This document shows, piece after piece, positions 1 through 6,011 of a stretch of DNA of 19,748 bases (the stretch's first letter is position 1; each line of letters opens with the position of its first letter). A program made the translations under genes and the position numbers. The notes under the pieces are model-generated. The model was given only the letters and a program-made list of their open reading frames with translations. It had not been told where the DNA came from and made no database searches. Origin of the DNA: Psychrosphaera sp. (GTDB lineage: Bacteria > Pseudomonadota > Gammaproteobacteria > Enterobacterales > Alteromonadaceae); the NCBI GenBank assembly GCA_028098005.1, contig JAOHFM010000027.1, positions 1 to 19,748 on the forward strand, in the 5' to 3' direction.

Positions 1-68
1 AAAAGGATTTTTAATTAAAATAAGGTGTGGTAGATTTCGGAACTTTTCAAACTTAGAAGGGGGCGACG

Positions 69-413
69 ATGTCAGATTGGCAAAATCAATTAGGCAACTT
101 AGTTTACTCAACTGAAACGGGTAAAATTGACGAGCCAGTGCAAAAACCTGAAAAAATTGGTGAGGCATACTCAGATGGTTTTCTGAGAATTCAACGACAA
201 ACTAAAGGGCGCAAAGGGAAAGGCGTAAGTATAATAACAGGGTTGGAGTTACCCCCAGAGGAATTTAAAAAACTCGCCCAGAACGTCAAGAAAAAGTGCG
301 GAAAAGGCGGAGCGATAAAAGAAGGGACGATAGAAATTCAAGGAGATGATCGAGAACAAATTAAAGCAGTTTTAGAATCCTTAGGCTATAAATGTAAGTT
401 AGCCGGCGGTTAG
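69..413 (+). CDS. yciH: YciH/SUI1 family translation initiation factor-like protein
   Basis: A 114-residue protein with the small basic SUI1/eIF1-like fold found in bacterial YciH. The N-terminal 40 residues are variable. From about residue 42 the family core is visible: a basic stretch (QTKGRKGKGVS), then GLELPPEEFKKLAQNVKKKCGKG, then KEGTIEIQGDDREQI and a C-terminal segment ending in LGYKCKLAGG. In E. coli YciH has IF3-like effects on initiation fidelity in vitro but is dispensable; it acts with the 30S subunit in the cytoplasm. Length is normal (usually about 105-115 residues). The ATG is preceded by a strong AAGGGGG ribosome site 5-11 bases upstream. No promoter is evident in the 68 bases before it, so it may be transcribed from outside the window. 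The response-regulator gene follows after 34 bases on the same strand. Confidence 0.93.
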   Translation: MSDWQNQLGNLVYSTETGKIDEPVQKPEKIGEAYSDGFLRIQRQTKGRKGKGVSIITGLELPPEEFKKLAQNVKKKCGKGGAIKEGTIEIQGDDREQIKAVLESLGYKCKLAGG

Positions 414-447
414 GGTTTTATATATTCTTATAAAAAGAGAACGATTT

Positions 448-1251
448 ATGTCCAATTTATCACCAAGTGATTTATCAATACTTGTAGTAGAACCATCAAG
501 AACACAGCAAAAATTCATTGCAAAAGAGTTAGCCAAAGAAGACATCACGCATGTGGATTTTGCAGATGGCGTGCAAGCGGCACTAGATAAAATTAGCAAC
601 TCAGAGCCAGACCTAATAACAAGCGCAATGTATTACGAAGATGGCACCGCTTTAGAGTTAGTTCAACAGCTTAAAAGTACTGAACGCTTCGCTGATATTC
701 CTTTCATGTTAGTGTCGAGTGAGCACAAGAAAGAGCAACTAGAAGTGTTTAGACAATCGGGCGTAGTGGCGATTTTGCCAAAACCATTTACACCTGAACA
801 TTTAGGTACAGCATTAAATACGACTATTGACTTAATTAGCACAGATGAAATGGAGCTTAATTATTTTGATATAAAATCAGTCCGGGTTTTAGTGGTAGAT
901 GATAGCCGCATGGCAAGAAACTTCATCAGCAGAGTATTGACAAATTTAGGCATTGAAAAAATCACACAAGTGACAGACGGTTCAGAAGCGATCGAAATAC
1001 TTGGCCATGAAATGTTTGACCTGGTTGTTACAGACTACAATATGCCTGAGGTTAATGGTGAGGAGTTAACTCGATTTATTCGAACTGAAAGTGGACAATC
1101 TCATGTACCCATATTAATGGTTAGTTCAGAGGCTAATGATACTCACCTTGCAAACATTGAAAAAGCAGGTGTTAATGCCTTATGTGATAAACCGTTTGAA
1201 TCTGATAACGTAAGAAAAATTTTATACAACTTACTAGAAGGTGATGACTAG
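448..1251 (+). CDS. Tandem-receiver response regulator (first receiver degenerate)
   Basis: A 267-residue protein made of two CheY-like receiver domains (about residues 9-130 and 145-266) with no output domain. The second has all the expected residues: D151/D152, phosphoacceptor D196 in DLVVTDYNMP, S226-S227 near the switch position and K248 in DKPF. The first keeps the conserved lysine (K112, PKPF) but has E15-P16 in place of the acidic pair, and Ala60 (DLITSAMYYED) where the phosphorylated aspartate should be. It therefore cannot be phosphorylated in the usual way and is probably a dimerisation or partner-binding pseudo-receiver. No histidine kinase is nearby, so the input is unknown. As a stand-alone receiver protein it presumably works through protein contacts, CheY/Spo0F-like. 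It starts 34 bases after yciH and is followed 26 bases later by the DUF2391-like gene; the three may share a transcript. Confidence 0.9.
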   Translation: MSNLSPSDLSILVVEPSRTQQKFIAKELAKEDITHVDFADGVQAALDKISNSEPDLITSAMYYEDGTALELVQQLKSTERFADIPFMLVSSEHKKEQLEVFRQSGVVAILPKPFTPEHLGTALNTTIDLISTDEMELNYFDIKSVRVLVVDDSRMARNFISRVLTNLGIEKITQVTDGSEAIEILGHEMFDLVVTDYNMPEVNGEELTRFIRTESGQSHVPILMVSSEANDTHLANIEKAGVNALCDKPFESDNVRKILYNLLEGDD

Positions 1252-1256
1252 TCATC
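1243..1256. repeat. 14-bp perfect palindrome over the response-regulator stop codon
   Basis: GATGACTAGTCATC is a perfect self-complementary 14-mer, with the gene's TAG stop (1249-1251) at its centre. Having no loop, it is not a terminator. It could be a dimeric protein-binding site, or chance arising from the terminal GDD codons. Confidence 0.5.
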
Positions 1257-1277
1257 TAACCGCAAACAAGGAATGTA

Positions 1278-1673
1278 ATGCAACTTAGCTTTAATTCAGA
1301 AGATGCTGGGCAAGTGACAATTGGTGCATTTGCTCTTGCCGTCCCTATTTCTTTTTCCGAAGAAGCTTGGAATCTTGGTGATACCCTGCCCATGATAAAT
1401 TTATTACTGGTATTTGTATTATCTATAAGCTTCTTAGGATTGTTTACATATGGAAGTGTATTCCAAGGAAATATTAAATACCGAGTTCCTGTTTTTGTTT
1501 TTAGAATAGTAATTGCGTATCTATTGGCTGCTCTGGTTGTGGCCCTAGTGCTTCTTTCGTTAAATAAACTACCAATAATCGATGAGCCTTTATTGGCCTT
1601 CAAGCGACTCATTCTAATAACAATGCCAGCTTCTATGGGGGCAATCATTGTAGATAGTTTCGACAAAGAATAA
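1278..1673 (+). CDS. Small integral membrane protein, probable DUF2391 family
   Basis: A 131-residue hydrophobic protein with four predicted transmembrane segments at about residues 12-30, 39-61, 68-97 and 107-127. The first contains the motif VTIGAFALAVPISFSEEAW, which I associate with DUF2391-type integral membrane proteins of proteobacteria. This assignment is from memory of the family and was not searched. Function is unknown; no catalytic or transport motif is visible. The start is supported by an AAGGA ribosome site at 1268-1272, five bases before the ATG at 1278. An earlier ATG at 1273 is followed at once by TAA. It sits between a response regulator and fklB on the same strand. Its last codons overlap the -35 element of the fklB promoter. 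A long open frame on the opposite strand (1256-1666) is a shadow of this gene. Confidence 0.72.
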   Translation: MQLSFNSEDAGQVTIGAFALAVPISFSEEAWNLGDTLPMINLLLVFVLSISFLGLFTYGSVFQGNIKYRVPVFVFRIVIAYLLAALVVALVLLSLNKLPIIDEPLLAFKRLILITMPASMGAIIVDSFDKE

Positions 1674-1689
1674 TCTCACTCTTTATAAT
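1660..1689 (+). promoter_or_regulatory. Sigma-70 promoter for fklB
   Basis: TCGACA (1660-1665, five of six matches to TTGACA), an 18-base spacer, then a perfect TATAAT (1684-1689). Transcription would begin near 1696, giving a leader of about 50 bases before the fklB ATG at 1747. The -35 lies inside the end of the upstream coding region, so fklB can be expressed independently of the genes before it. Confidence 0.65.
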
Positions 1690-1746
1690 TAGTGCCACTG
1701 TGCTAACATTCGCGTTTTATTTACTACAGCAAAAAAAGAGAGTTAT

Positions 1747-2364
1747 ATGTCTCAGTTTACATCAGTAGAACAACAAGCAAGTTATGGAATCGGTCGTCAA
1801 ATTGGTGACCAAGTTGCAAGCAACCCTTTTGAAGGTTTAGATGCAACTGCTGTAGCACAAGGTGTTATTGATTCTTTAGAAGGCAAAGAGTACGCCGTTG
1901 AAGTTGAAGACTTACGCGCAGCATTTGGCGTTATCAACGAGCGCATGCAAGCTGCTCAAGCTGAAAAAGCGAAAGAAGCGTCAGCTGAAGGTCAAAAGTT
2001 TTTAGATGAAAATGCTCAACGTGAAGGCGTTACAGTAACAGAATCTGGTTTACAATTTGAAGTAATCACAGAAGGTTCAGGCGAAAAACCAACAGCAGCG
2101 AGCACGGTTAAAACTCACTATCACGGTACGTTAATCGACGGCACTGTTTTTGACAGTTCTTATGACCGTGGTGAGCCAGTTGAATTCCCTGTGGGCGGCG
2201 TTATCAAAGGTTGGACTGAAGCATTACAAATGATGACTGTTGGTTCGAAGTGGCGTTTAGCGATCCCTTATGAATTAGCATACGGCGAACAAGGTGCTGG
2301 TGGTGCGATTGGTCCATTCCAAACACTTGTATTTGACGTTGAGCTATTAGAAATCGTAGCTTAA
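1747..2364 (+). CDS. fklB: FKBP-type peptidyl-prolyl cis-trans isomerase FklB
   Basis: A 205-residue protein, practically the length of E. coli FklB (206). The N-terminal half (about 1-95) is the helical FKBP_N dimerisation domain with a long charged helix (QAAQAEKAKEASAEGQKFL). The C-terminal half (about 112-204) is the FKBP catalytic domain. It shows YHGTLIDGTVFDSSYDRGEP, then FPVGGVIKGWTEAL, then IPYELAYGEQGAGGAIGP and FDVELLEI. The ligand-pocket aromatics Y125, F135/D136, V152-I153, W156 and Y179 are present. No signal peptide is visible, which favours the cytoplasmic FklB over the periplasmic FkpA. It catalyses proline isomerisation during folding. It has its own promoter and ends at a strong terminator, so it is probably monocistronic. 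Codon use looks that of a well-expressed gene. Confidence 0.95.
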   Translation: MSQFTSVEQQASYGIGRQIGDQVASNPFEGLDATAVAQGVIDSLEGKEYAVEVEDLRAAFGVINERMQAAQAEKAKEASAEGQKFLDENAQREGVTVTESGLQFEVITEGSGEKPTAASTVKTHYHGTLIDGTVFDSSYDRGEPVEFPVGGVIKGWTEALQMMTVGSKWRLAIPYELAYGEQGAGGAIGPFQTLVFDVELLEIVA

Positions 2365-2378
2365 TAGTAAAAAGAAAG

Positions 2379-2405
2379 AAAAGAGAGCTTAGGCTCTCTT
2401 TTTTT
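2379..2405 (+). terminator. Rho-independent terminator after fklB, probably bidirectional
   Basis: The stem AAGAGAGC (2381-2388) pairs with GCTCTCTT (2393-2400) around a TTAG loop and is followed by five more T residues. The A-rich stretch at 2371-2382 supplies a U tract for the opposite strand, so it can also stop transcripts of the minus-strand gene ending at 2462. Confidence 0.9.
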
Positions 2406-2461
2406 ATATCTAAAAATCTGTTCGCTCTAATTCAAAGGTAGCCGTTTAAATTAAAGCCTGG

Positions 2462-3955
2462 CTATGACGCTTGATTTAATGACGGTAACGCCAATGAAAT
2501 TGAATTTTCATTAGGAATAAAATCCCCTAACTGTTCGTCAAAAGTATAATCCTTTTGCCACTCGTGTGCATGTTCAACAACACTCTTTAAACTATTTACG
2601 ACATAGGTGGCTTCTTCATCTGTATTGGTAGGGTGCAGAGAAAGTCGAACCCATCCAGGTTTATGAGATAAGTCTCCATTATTTAATTCGCTAACAATTT
2701 GCAGTGACTTCTGTTTATCTACATTTAATAGAATGTGTCCGTAAGTACCAGCACAGCTGCAACCGCCTCTAGCTTGAATTCCAAATTTGTTGTCGAGTAA
2801 CCTTACTATTAAGTTATGGTGAATATCAGTGACATAAAAAGAAACAATGCATAATCGATTTTTTATATTTGGCTCAAGTATATTTACATTAGGAATATCA
2901 CTCATCCCTTCCATTAGGATTTTTCTTAAATGTGTTTCTCTTTTTTCAATGTTGCTCACGCCCATTTTATTCTTTAACTTTATCGCTTCGGCGGCTTTTA
3001 TAGTTTGTAAGAAGGCAGGAGTACCTCCATCTTCACGTTTTTCAATATCTTCATAAAAGGCCTGTTCACCCCAAGGGTTTGTCCAAAGTACCGTACCGCC
3101 ACCGGGTTTATCCGGTGATTTATTATTGAGGGCATATAGTGCTTTGTTAAAAACAAGGATGCCGCATGAACCTGGTCCACCTAAAAATTTATGAGGTGAA
3201 AAGTATATACCATCCAGTTTTTCAAGAGGGTCTTGAGGGTGCATATCAATATTTACGTAAGGTGCGGAACAGGCATAATCAATAAAACAAACCCCACCAA
3301 ATTGATGCATTGTTTTTGCTAGTTGGCCAACATTTGTTTTAATACCAGTAACATTGCTACAACCGGTAAATGCACCTATTTTCATTTTTTGCTGTGGGTA
3401 GCTTTGTAACCTTTCCGTTAGGTCCCTAATGCAAGGTTGCCCATCGGGTGCTCTTTTTATTACCTCAACGTCAAGGTCTAAGGTATTCCAGCTTGTTTGA
3501 TTAGAGTGATGCTCCATATGAGTAACAAAAACCACCGCTTTAGCGTCACGTTTTTTATTGCTTACCAAATGAGTGACTTTTCTTAAAAATGATGACGTTT
3601 GGCTGTCCGCCTGTTTTTGTTGCAGCCCCATTAGTCGTTGTAACTTATTTATTGCAGAAGTTGCCCCAGCCCCAGTGCATATAAGCACGTCATCGTCGCT
3701 TGCGTTAACGTGTTCTTTAATTACGGAGCGAGCTTGCTTATATGCCGCGGTGATGGCTCTACCTGTTTCGGTATTTTCTGTATGCGGGTTGGCTACGTAA
3801 GGGCCAATACTATCGGTTAAGTGACTTTCAATAGGTCTGTATAGTCTGCCGCTGGCTGTCCAGTCGGCATAGAGTATATTATGCGAATTAACCTGGCTTT
3901 TCAGGTTAAAACCAATTGTGTTCTCTCTAAACTCGGAAAAATATTCCTCTAACAT
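2462..3955 (-). CDS. Class V PLP-dependent aminotransferase / cysteine desulfurase-fold enzyme
   Basis: A 497-residue PLP enzyme of fold type I, class V (the group of NifS/IscS/SufS desulfurases, selenocysteine lyase and isopenicillin N epimerase). Visible landmarks are YADWTASGRLYRPIE near residues 29-43, YVANPHTE (53-60), GAGATSAINKL (95-105), THMEHHSNQ (145-153), the PLP-ring aspartate D226 in FIDYACSAP, and the Schiff-base lysine K256 in SPHKFLGGPGS. A cysteine-rich loop RGGCSCAGTYGH (396-407) carries C399 and C401 where desulfurases place their catalytic loop cysteine. At about 500 residues it is longer than IscS/SufS (about 400) and no iron-sulfur genes flank it, so a housekeeping role is unlikely; the substrate is unknown. 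The ATG has a TGGAG ribosome site six bases upstream. It lies downstream of an Lrp-type regulator but is separated from it by a terminator. Confidence 0.85.
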   Translation of the reverse strand: MLEEYFSEFRENTIGFNLKSQVNSHNILYADWTASGRLYRPIESHLTDSIGPYVANPHTENTETGRAITAAYKQARSVIKEHVNASDDDVLICTGAGATSAINKLQRLMGLQQKQADSQTSSFLRKVTHLVSNKKRDAKAVVFVTHMEHHSNQTSWNTLDLDVEVIKRAPDGQPCIRDLTERLQSYPQQKMKIGAFTGCSNVTGIKTNVGQLAKTMHQFGGVCFIDYACSAPYVNIDMHPQDPLEKLDGIYFSPHKFLGGPGSCGILVFNKALYALNNKSPDKPGGGTVLWTNPWGEQAFYEDIEKREDGGTPAFLQTIKAAEAIKLKNKMGVSNIEKRETHLRKILMEGMSDIPNVNILEPNIKNRLCIVSFYVTDIHHNLIVRLLDNKFGIQARGGCSCAGTYGHILLNVDKQKSLQIVSELNNGDLSHKPGWVRLSLHPTNTDEEATYVVNSLKSVVEHAHEWQKDYTFDEQLGDFIPNENSISLALPSLNQAS

Positions 3956-4002
3956 TCTAACTCCAGACTATTTTATTCTTTGGGTTATTATGTGGGAATT
4001 TT

Positions 4003-4019
4003 TAGAAATCTTTTTTCTA
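4003..4019. promoter_or_regulatory. Inverted repeat upstream of the class V PLP enzyme gene
   Basis: TAGAAA (4003-4008), a five-base centre, then TTTCTA (4014-4019): a perfect 6-bp inverted repeat about 50 bases before the start of the PLP enzyme and just downstream of the regulator's terminator. The spacing and the TAG/CTA ends make it a possible operator, but it is AT-rich and could be chance. Confidence 0.3.
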
Positions 4020-4030
4020 TTTGAAGATAT

Positions 4031-4072
4031 AAAAAAAAGCTCACTAGAAAAATATTCTACAGTGAGCTTTTT
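4031..4072 (-). terminator. Rho-independent terminator after the Lrp-family gene
   Basis: AAAAAGCTCACT (4034-4045) pairs with AGTGAGCTTTTT (4061-4072), with extra inner pairing AGAA/TTCT. Read on the minus strand, the stem is followed by an uninterrupted U tract from the A run at 4031-4038. It lies 12 bases beyond the regulator's stop codon and separates it from the PLP-enzyme gene. Confidence 0.88.
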
Positions 4073-4084
4073 ATTGTTAATAAT

Positions 4085-4558
4085 TTACTTCGTTGGTGTT
4101 TGGCTATAGGTTAGCGGGATCTCAGTGGAATATTTCATTTGCTCCATTGCAAAACTTGAGCTTACATCGCTGAAACCAGCCTGGCGGATAAGTTTTTGAT
4201 AAAACTCATCATAAGCTTTCATATCGGGTACTAACACTTTCATCAAATAATCAGTTTCACCACTTAATCGATAAAATTCAACTATTTCAGGAGAACTATT
4301 GGCAAAAATATTGACAGATTCTGCCCATTCCGGAGTGTGTTGATTTGTCTTTAAACTGACAAAAACAGTCAAACCAACATTAAGTTTTTCAGAATCTAGC
4401 AGTGCAACTCGCTTCCTAATTACTCCATTATTTTCAAGTTGTTGGATTCGACGCCAGCAGGGAGTCTGACTTAGTCCAATTTGCTCAGAGATCTCGGCCA
4501 ATGAGAGTGAGCCATCTTCCTGCAATAACGAGAGGATGTGGCGATCAAAACTATCCAT
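4085..4558 (-). CDS. Lrp/AsnC family transcriptional regulator, DecR (YbaO)-like
   Basis: A 157-residue regulator with an N-terminal winged helix-turn-helix (about residues 1-55; SLAEISEQIGLSQTPCWRRIQQLENNGVI) and a C-terminal RAM/AsnC ligand domain (about 60-140) containing SGETDYLMKV and the conserved ending DVSSSFAMEQMKYSTEIPL. By memory, not alignment, these stretches resemble E. coli DecR/YbaO, which activates cysteine detoxification. This would fit its neighbour, a desulfurase-fold enzyme. An in-frame ATG seven codons upstream (4579) is possible, but the ATG at 4558 has a strong AAGGAGT site (4565-4572) at ideal spacing, and starting there gives the normal Lrp N-terminus. A TATAAT -10 (4590-4585) lies just upstream with an Lrp-box-like palindrome over it, suggesting autoregulation. 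A terminator follows. Family assignment is very secure; the DecR equivalence is moderate. Confidence 0.92.
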   Translation of the reverse strand: MDSFDRHILSLLQEDGSLSLAEISEQIGLSQTPCWRRIQQLENNGVIRKRVALLDSEKLNVGLTVFVSLKTNQHTPEWAESVNIFANSSPEIVEFYRLSGETDYLMKVLVPDMKAYDEFYQKLIRQAGFSDVSSSFAMEQMKYSTEIPLTYSQTPTK

Positions 4559-4579
4559 ATTTATACTCCTTTTACACAA

Positions 4580-4594
4580 TAGTAATTATATCTA
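4580..4594 (-). promoter_or_regulatory. Lrp-box-like palindrome over the -10 element of the Lrp-family gene
   Basis: The 15-mer TAGTAATTATATCTA matches the E. coli Lrp consensus YAGHAWATTWTDCTR at 12 of 15 positions and has the typical TAG-N9-CTA ends. It completely covers a perfect minus-strand TATAAT (4590-4585), from which a leader of about 20 bases would run to the ATG at 4558. No convincing -35 is visible. Binding here would block the gene's own promoter, a common autoregulation arrangement in this family. Confidence 0.45.
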
Positions 4595-4681
4595 ACTGAT
4601 GCAGTATCATAGCTATAAACTTCTATTTTGAATAGGAGGTACGACTTGTTTGATCGCCTACTCACCTTACCAAACCATTGA

Positions 4682-5392
4682 TTAGGCTTTTTGCCAATTA
4701 ATTTTACTGAAAATCTTATTTTTCCAGTCCTCAGCGGTGGACTGTTCTTCTGTTATTACCACCATATCTGCGTACTTGTTTGATAGGCTTGTACCAACAA
4801 AACTGTTGCGATTTGCAGTTGACTGAGAGGATAAACCACTATCTTTTGGAATTATAAAAACAGTCACGTCTTCACCTTTATCAGACATCACGATGTGTAA
4901 GCTACGTGTACCTTCAAATCGACAAAAACTAACAAACTTAATAGCTGCTATGTTGTCAATCAAGGTTCCACCAAACTCAGCTAATTTTGCGTTGACTTGT
5001 TCCAATGTGTAGTTGCTATTTTGAGGTATGTGGTCGAGTTCAGACTCCATATGAGAAATAGCGTGGCTTACCAGCATAGTGGAGTTCTTAATTGGATAAA
5101 AAACACTTGTAGTAATACCAACTGCAAACAATATTGATGCAGCGGTAGCCCAGGCAATAGTGCTTTTCTTCGACTTTTTACTTTTGCTTGTTAAATGTTT
5201 ATTCAATAAGACTCTCTCGGCATAATTTTCTGGTACATCAACCATCAAAGCGTTTTTTAACCTATCATCAAAATCCATCATCTCTGTTTTAAATTTTGCT
5301 TTTTTTGGGTCAGACGCACATGCTTCTTTAATATCTGTATTGGTGTCTTGAGGGTCAGCGTAAATACGTCTTCGGAAAGTTAAATCATCCAT
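4682..5392 (-). CDS. DUF3379 family protein, putative anti-sigma factor
   Basis: A 236-residue single-pass membrane protein. The start MDDLTFRRRIYADP is the characteristic DUF3379 N-terminus. Residues 1-77 form a charged cytoplasmic domain ending in a lysine-rich stop (SKKSKKS), one transmembrane helix spans about 79-99, and about 135 residues follow on the periplasmic side. The gene overlaps the end of the ECF sigma gene by 8 bases (ATGGATGA) and has its own AAGGGG ribosome site, so the two are translationally coupled. Gene order, topology and coupling point to an anti-sigma factor that holds the sigma factor at the membrane until a periplasmic signal arrives. No HxxxCxxC zinc motif of the common ZAS anti-sigma domain is present; the only N-domain cysteine is C25. 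Biochemical proof for this family is not known to me. No clear terminator follows before the Lrp-family gene. Confidence 0.8.
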   Translation of the reverse strand: MDDLTFRRRIYADPQDTNTDIKEACASDPKKAKFKTEMMDFDDRLKNALMVDVPENYAERVLLNKHLTSKSKKSKKSTIAWATAASILFAVGITTSVFYPIKNSTMLVSHAISHMESELDHIPQNSNYTLEQVNAKLAEFGGTLIDNIAAIKFVSFCRFEGTRSLHIVMSDKGEDVTVFIIPKDSGLSSQSTANRNSFVGTSLSNKYADMVVITEEQSTAEDWKNKIFSKINWQKA

Positions 5393-5900
5393 TTTGTGCC
5401 CCTTTTGTTATTGAATTGGAATCTAGAATTTCTTTGAGTTGGTTTCTTGCTCGAAAAAGTCGTGTCATAACCGTATTCTTATTTAGTTCAAGAATGTTGG
5501 CAATTTCTTCACCAGAAAAGCCACCTATAACCTGAAGTATCAGGGGCTCTCTATACTCCTCACTGAGTTTGAATATTTGTCGTTGCAGCAAATGATTTTC
5601 CATCTGTTGCTCAGTGCTAGTGCTAATTGAGTCCGAAACTTCATAATCGTCAATGTCTACCAGATCAAACTGTTTACGCTCGAAACGTCGAGCATTCTCT
5701 CTTCTCAAGATAGTAATTAGCCATGATTTAGCGGCATTATTGTCTTTCAAAGAATCTAGTGAACGCCAAGCTCGCAAAAAGGTCTCTTGGACAATGTCAT
5801 CAACAACATTTGCGTCTCTACAAAGCCAGTATGCGTAGCGATATAGATCTTTGCTATAAGCACGAACTAGCGTTTCATAAGTAAGGTATTTTGTTTTCAT
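5385..5900 (-). CDS. ECF-type RNA polymerase sigma factor
   Basis: A 171-residue extracytoplasmic-function sigma factor. Region 2 occupies about residues 10-75, with the polymerase-binding and -10 recognition part VVDDIVQETFLRAWRSLDSL and KSWLITILRRENARRF. A variable linker (76-105) follows, then region 4 (about 106-157) with a helix-turn-helix FSGEEIANILELNKNTVMTRLFRARNQLKE. Region 3 is absent, as expected for this class. It directs RNA polymerase to a stress or envelope regulon, presumably controlled by the membrane protein encoded immediately downstream and overlapping it by 8 bases. The ATG at 5900 has only a modest ribosome site (AAGG about 12 bases upstream). The upstream region, shared with a divergent acyltransferase gene, carries a GGAAAT element that might be an autoregulated ECF -35. 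Confidence 0.93.
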   Translation of the reverse strand: MKTKYLTYETLVRAYSKDLYRYAYWLCRDANVVDDIVQETFLRAWRSLDSLKDNNAAKSWLITILRRENARRFERKQFDLVDIDDYEVSDSISTSTEQQMENHLLQRQIFKLSEEYREPLILQVIGGFSGEEIANILELNKNTVMTRLFRARNQLKEILDSNSITKGAQNG

Positions 5901-5920
5901 GTAGCAGTAGACCTTATCGC

Positions 5921-5948
5921 ATTAAAAAAAATTTCCTATAGACTGCAA
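5921..5948 (-). promoter_or_regulatory. Weak candidate promoter for the ECF sigma gene
   Basis: On the minus strand TTGCAG (5948-5943), 16 bases, then TTTAAT (5926-5921) could serve as a sigma-70 promoter (three and five matches to consensus). The spacer contains GGAAAT (5936-5931), similar to an ECF -35 element, but the only downstream -10 candidate would put the transcript start at the ATG itself. Both readings are tentative. Confidence 0.25.
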
Positions 5949-5954
5949 TGAAAT

Positions 5955-5975
5955 GGTTTAATTTAAAAATAAACC
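5955..5975. repeat. Inverted repeat in the divergent sigma/acyltransferase intergenic region
   Basis: GGTTTA (5955-5960) and TAAACC (5970-5975) are perfect 6-bp arms around a nine-base AT-rich centre. It lies between the two divergent start regions and could be an operator. No U tract follows, so it is not a terminator. Confidence 0.35.
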
Positions 5976-6011
5976 CTCTTATGCATCTTGAATAATAAAT
6001 TAGTAGTCCTA

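Noticed and set aside
1..68. Promoter for yciH
   Set aside because: No convincing -35/-10 pair was found; the gene may be read from upstream of the window.
416..435. AT-only hairpin TTTTATA/TATAAAA between yciH and the response regulator
   Set aside because: Too weak and lacks a U tract; it abuts the next ribosome site and is probably just AT-rich spacer.
1256..1666. 136-codon open frame on the minus strand opposite the DUF2391-like gene
   Set aside because: It is a mirror of a hydrophobic membrane gene that has a good ribosome site and family motif; the minus frame has no recognisable domain and runs against all neighbours.
2462..3955. IscS/SufS housekeeping cysteine desulfurase
   Set aside because: About 100 residues longer than those enzymes, a different cysteine loop (GGCSCAG), and no isc or suf neighbours.
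4623..4635. CTATT-TTG-AATAG inverted repeat upstream of the Lrp-family gene
   Set aside because: Only 5-bp AT-rich arms with no U tract; not distinctive enough to call an operator or terminator.
4559..4681. Terminator after the DUF3379 gene
   Set aside because: Only loose pairing (GTTTG/CAAAC) without a U tract; no terminator could be supported.
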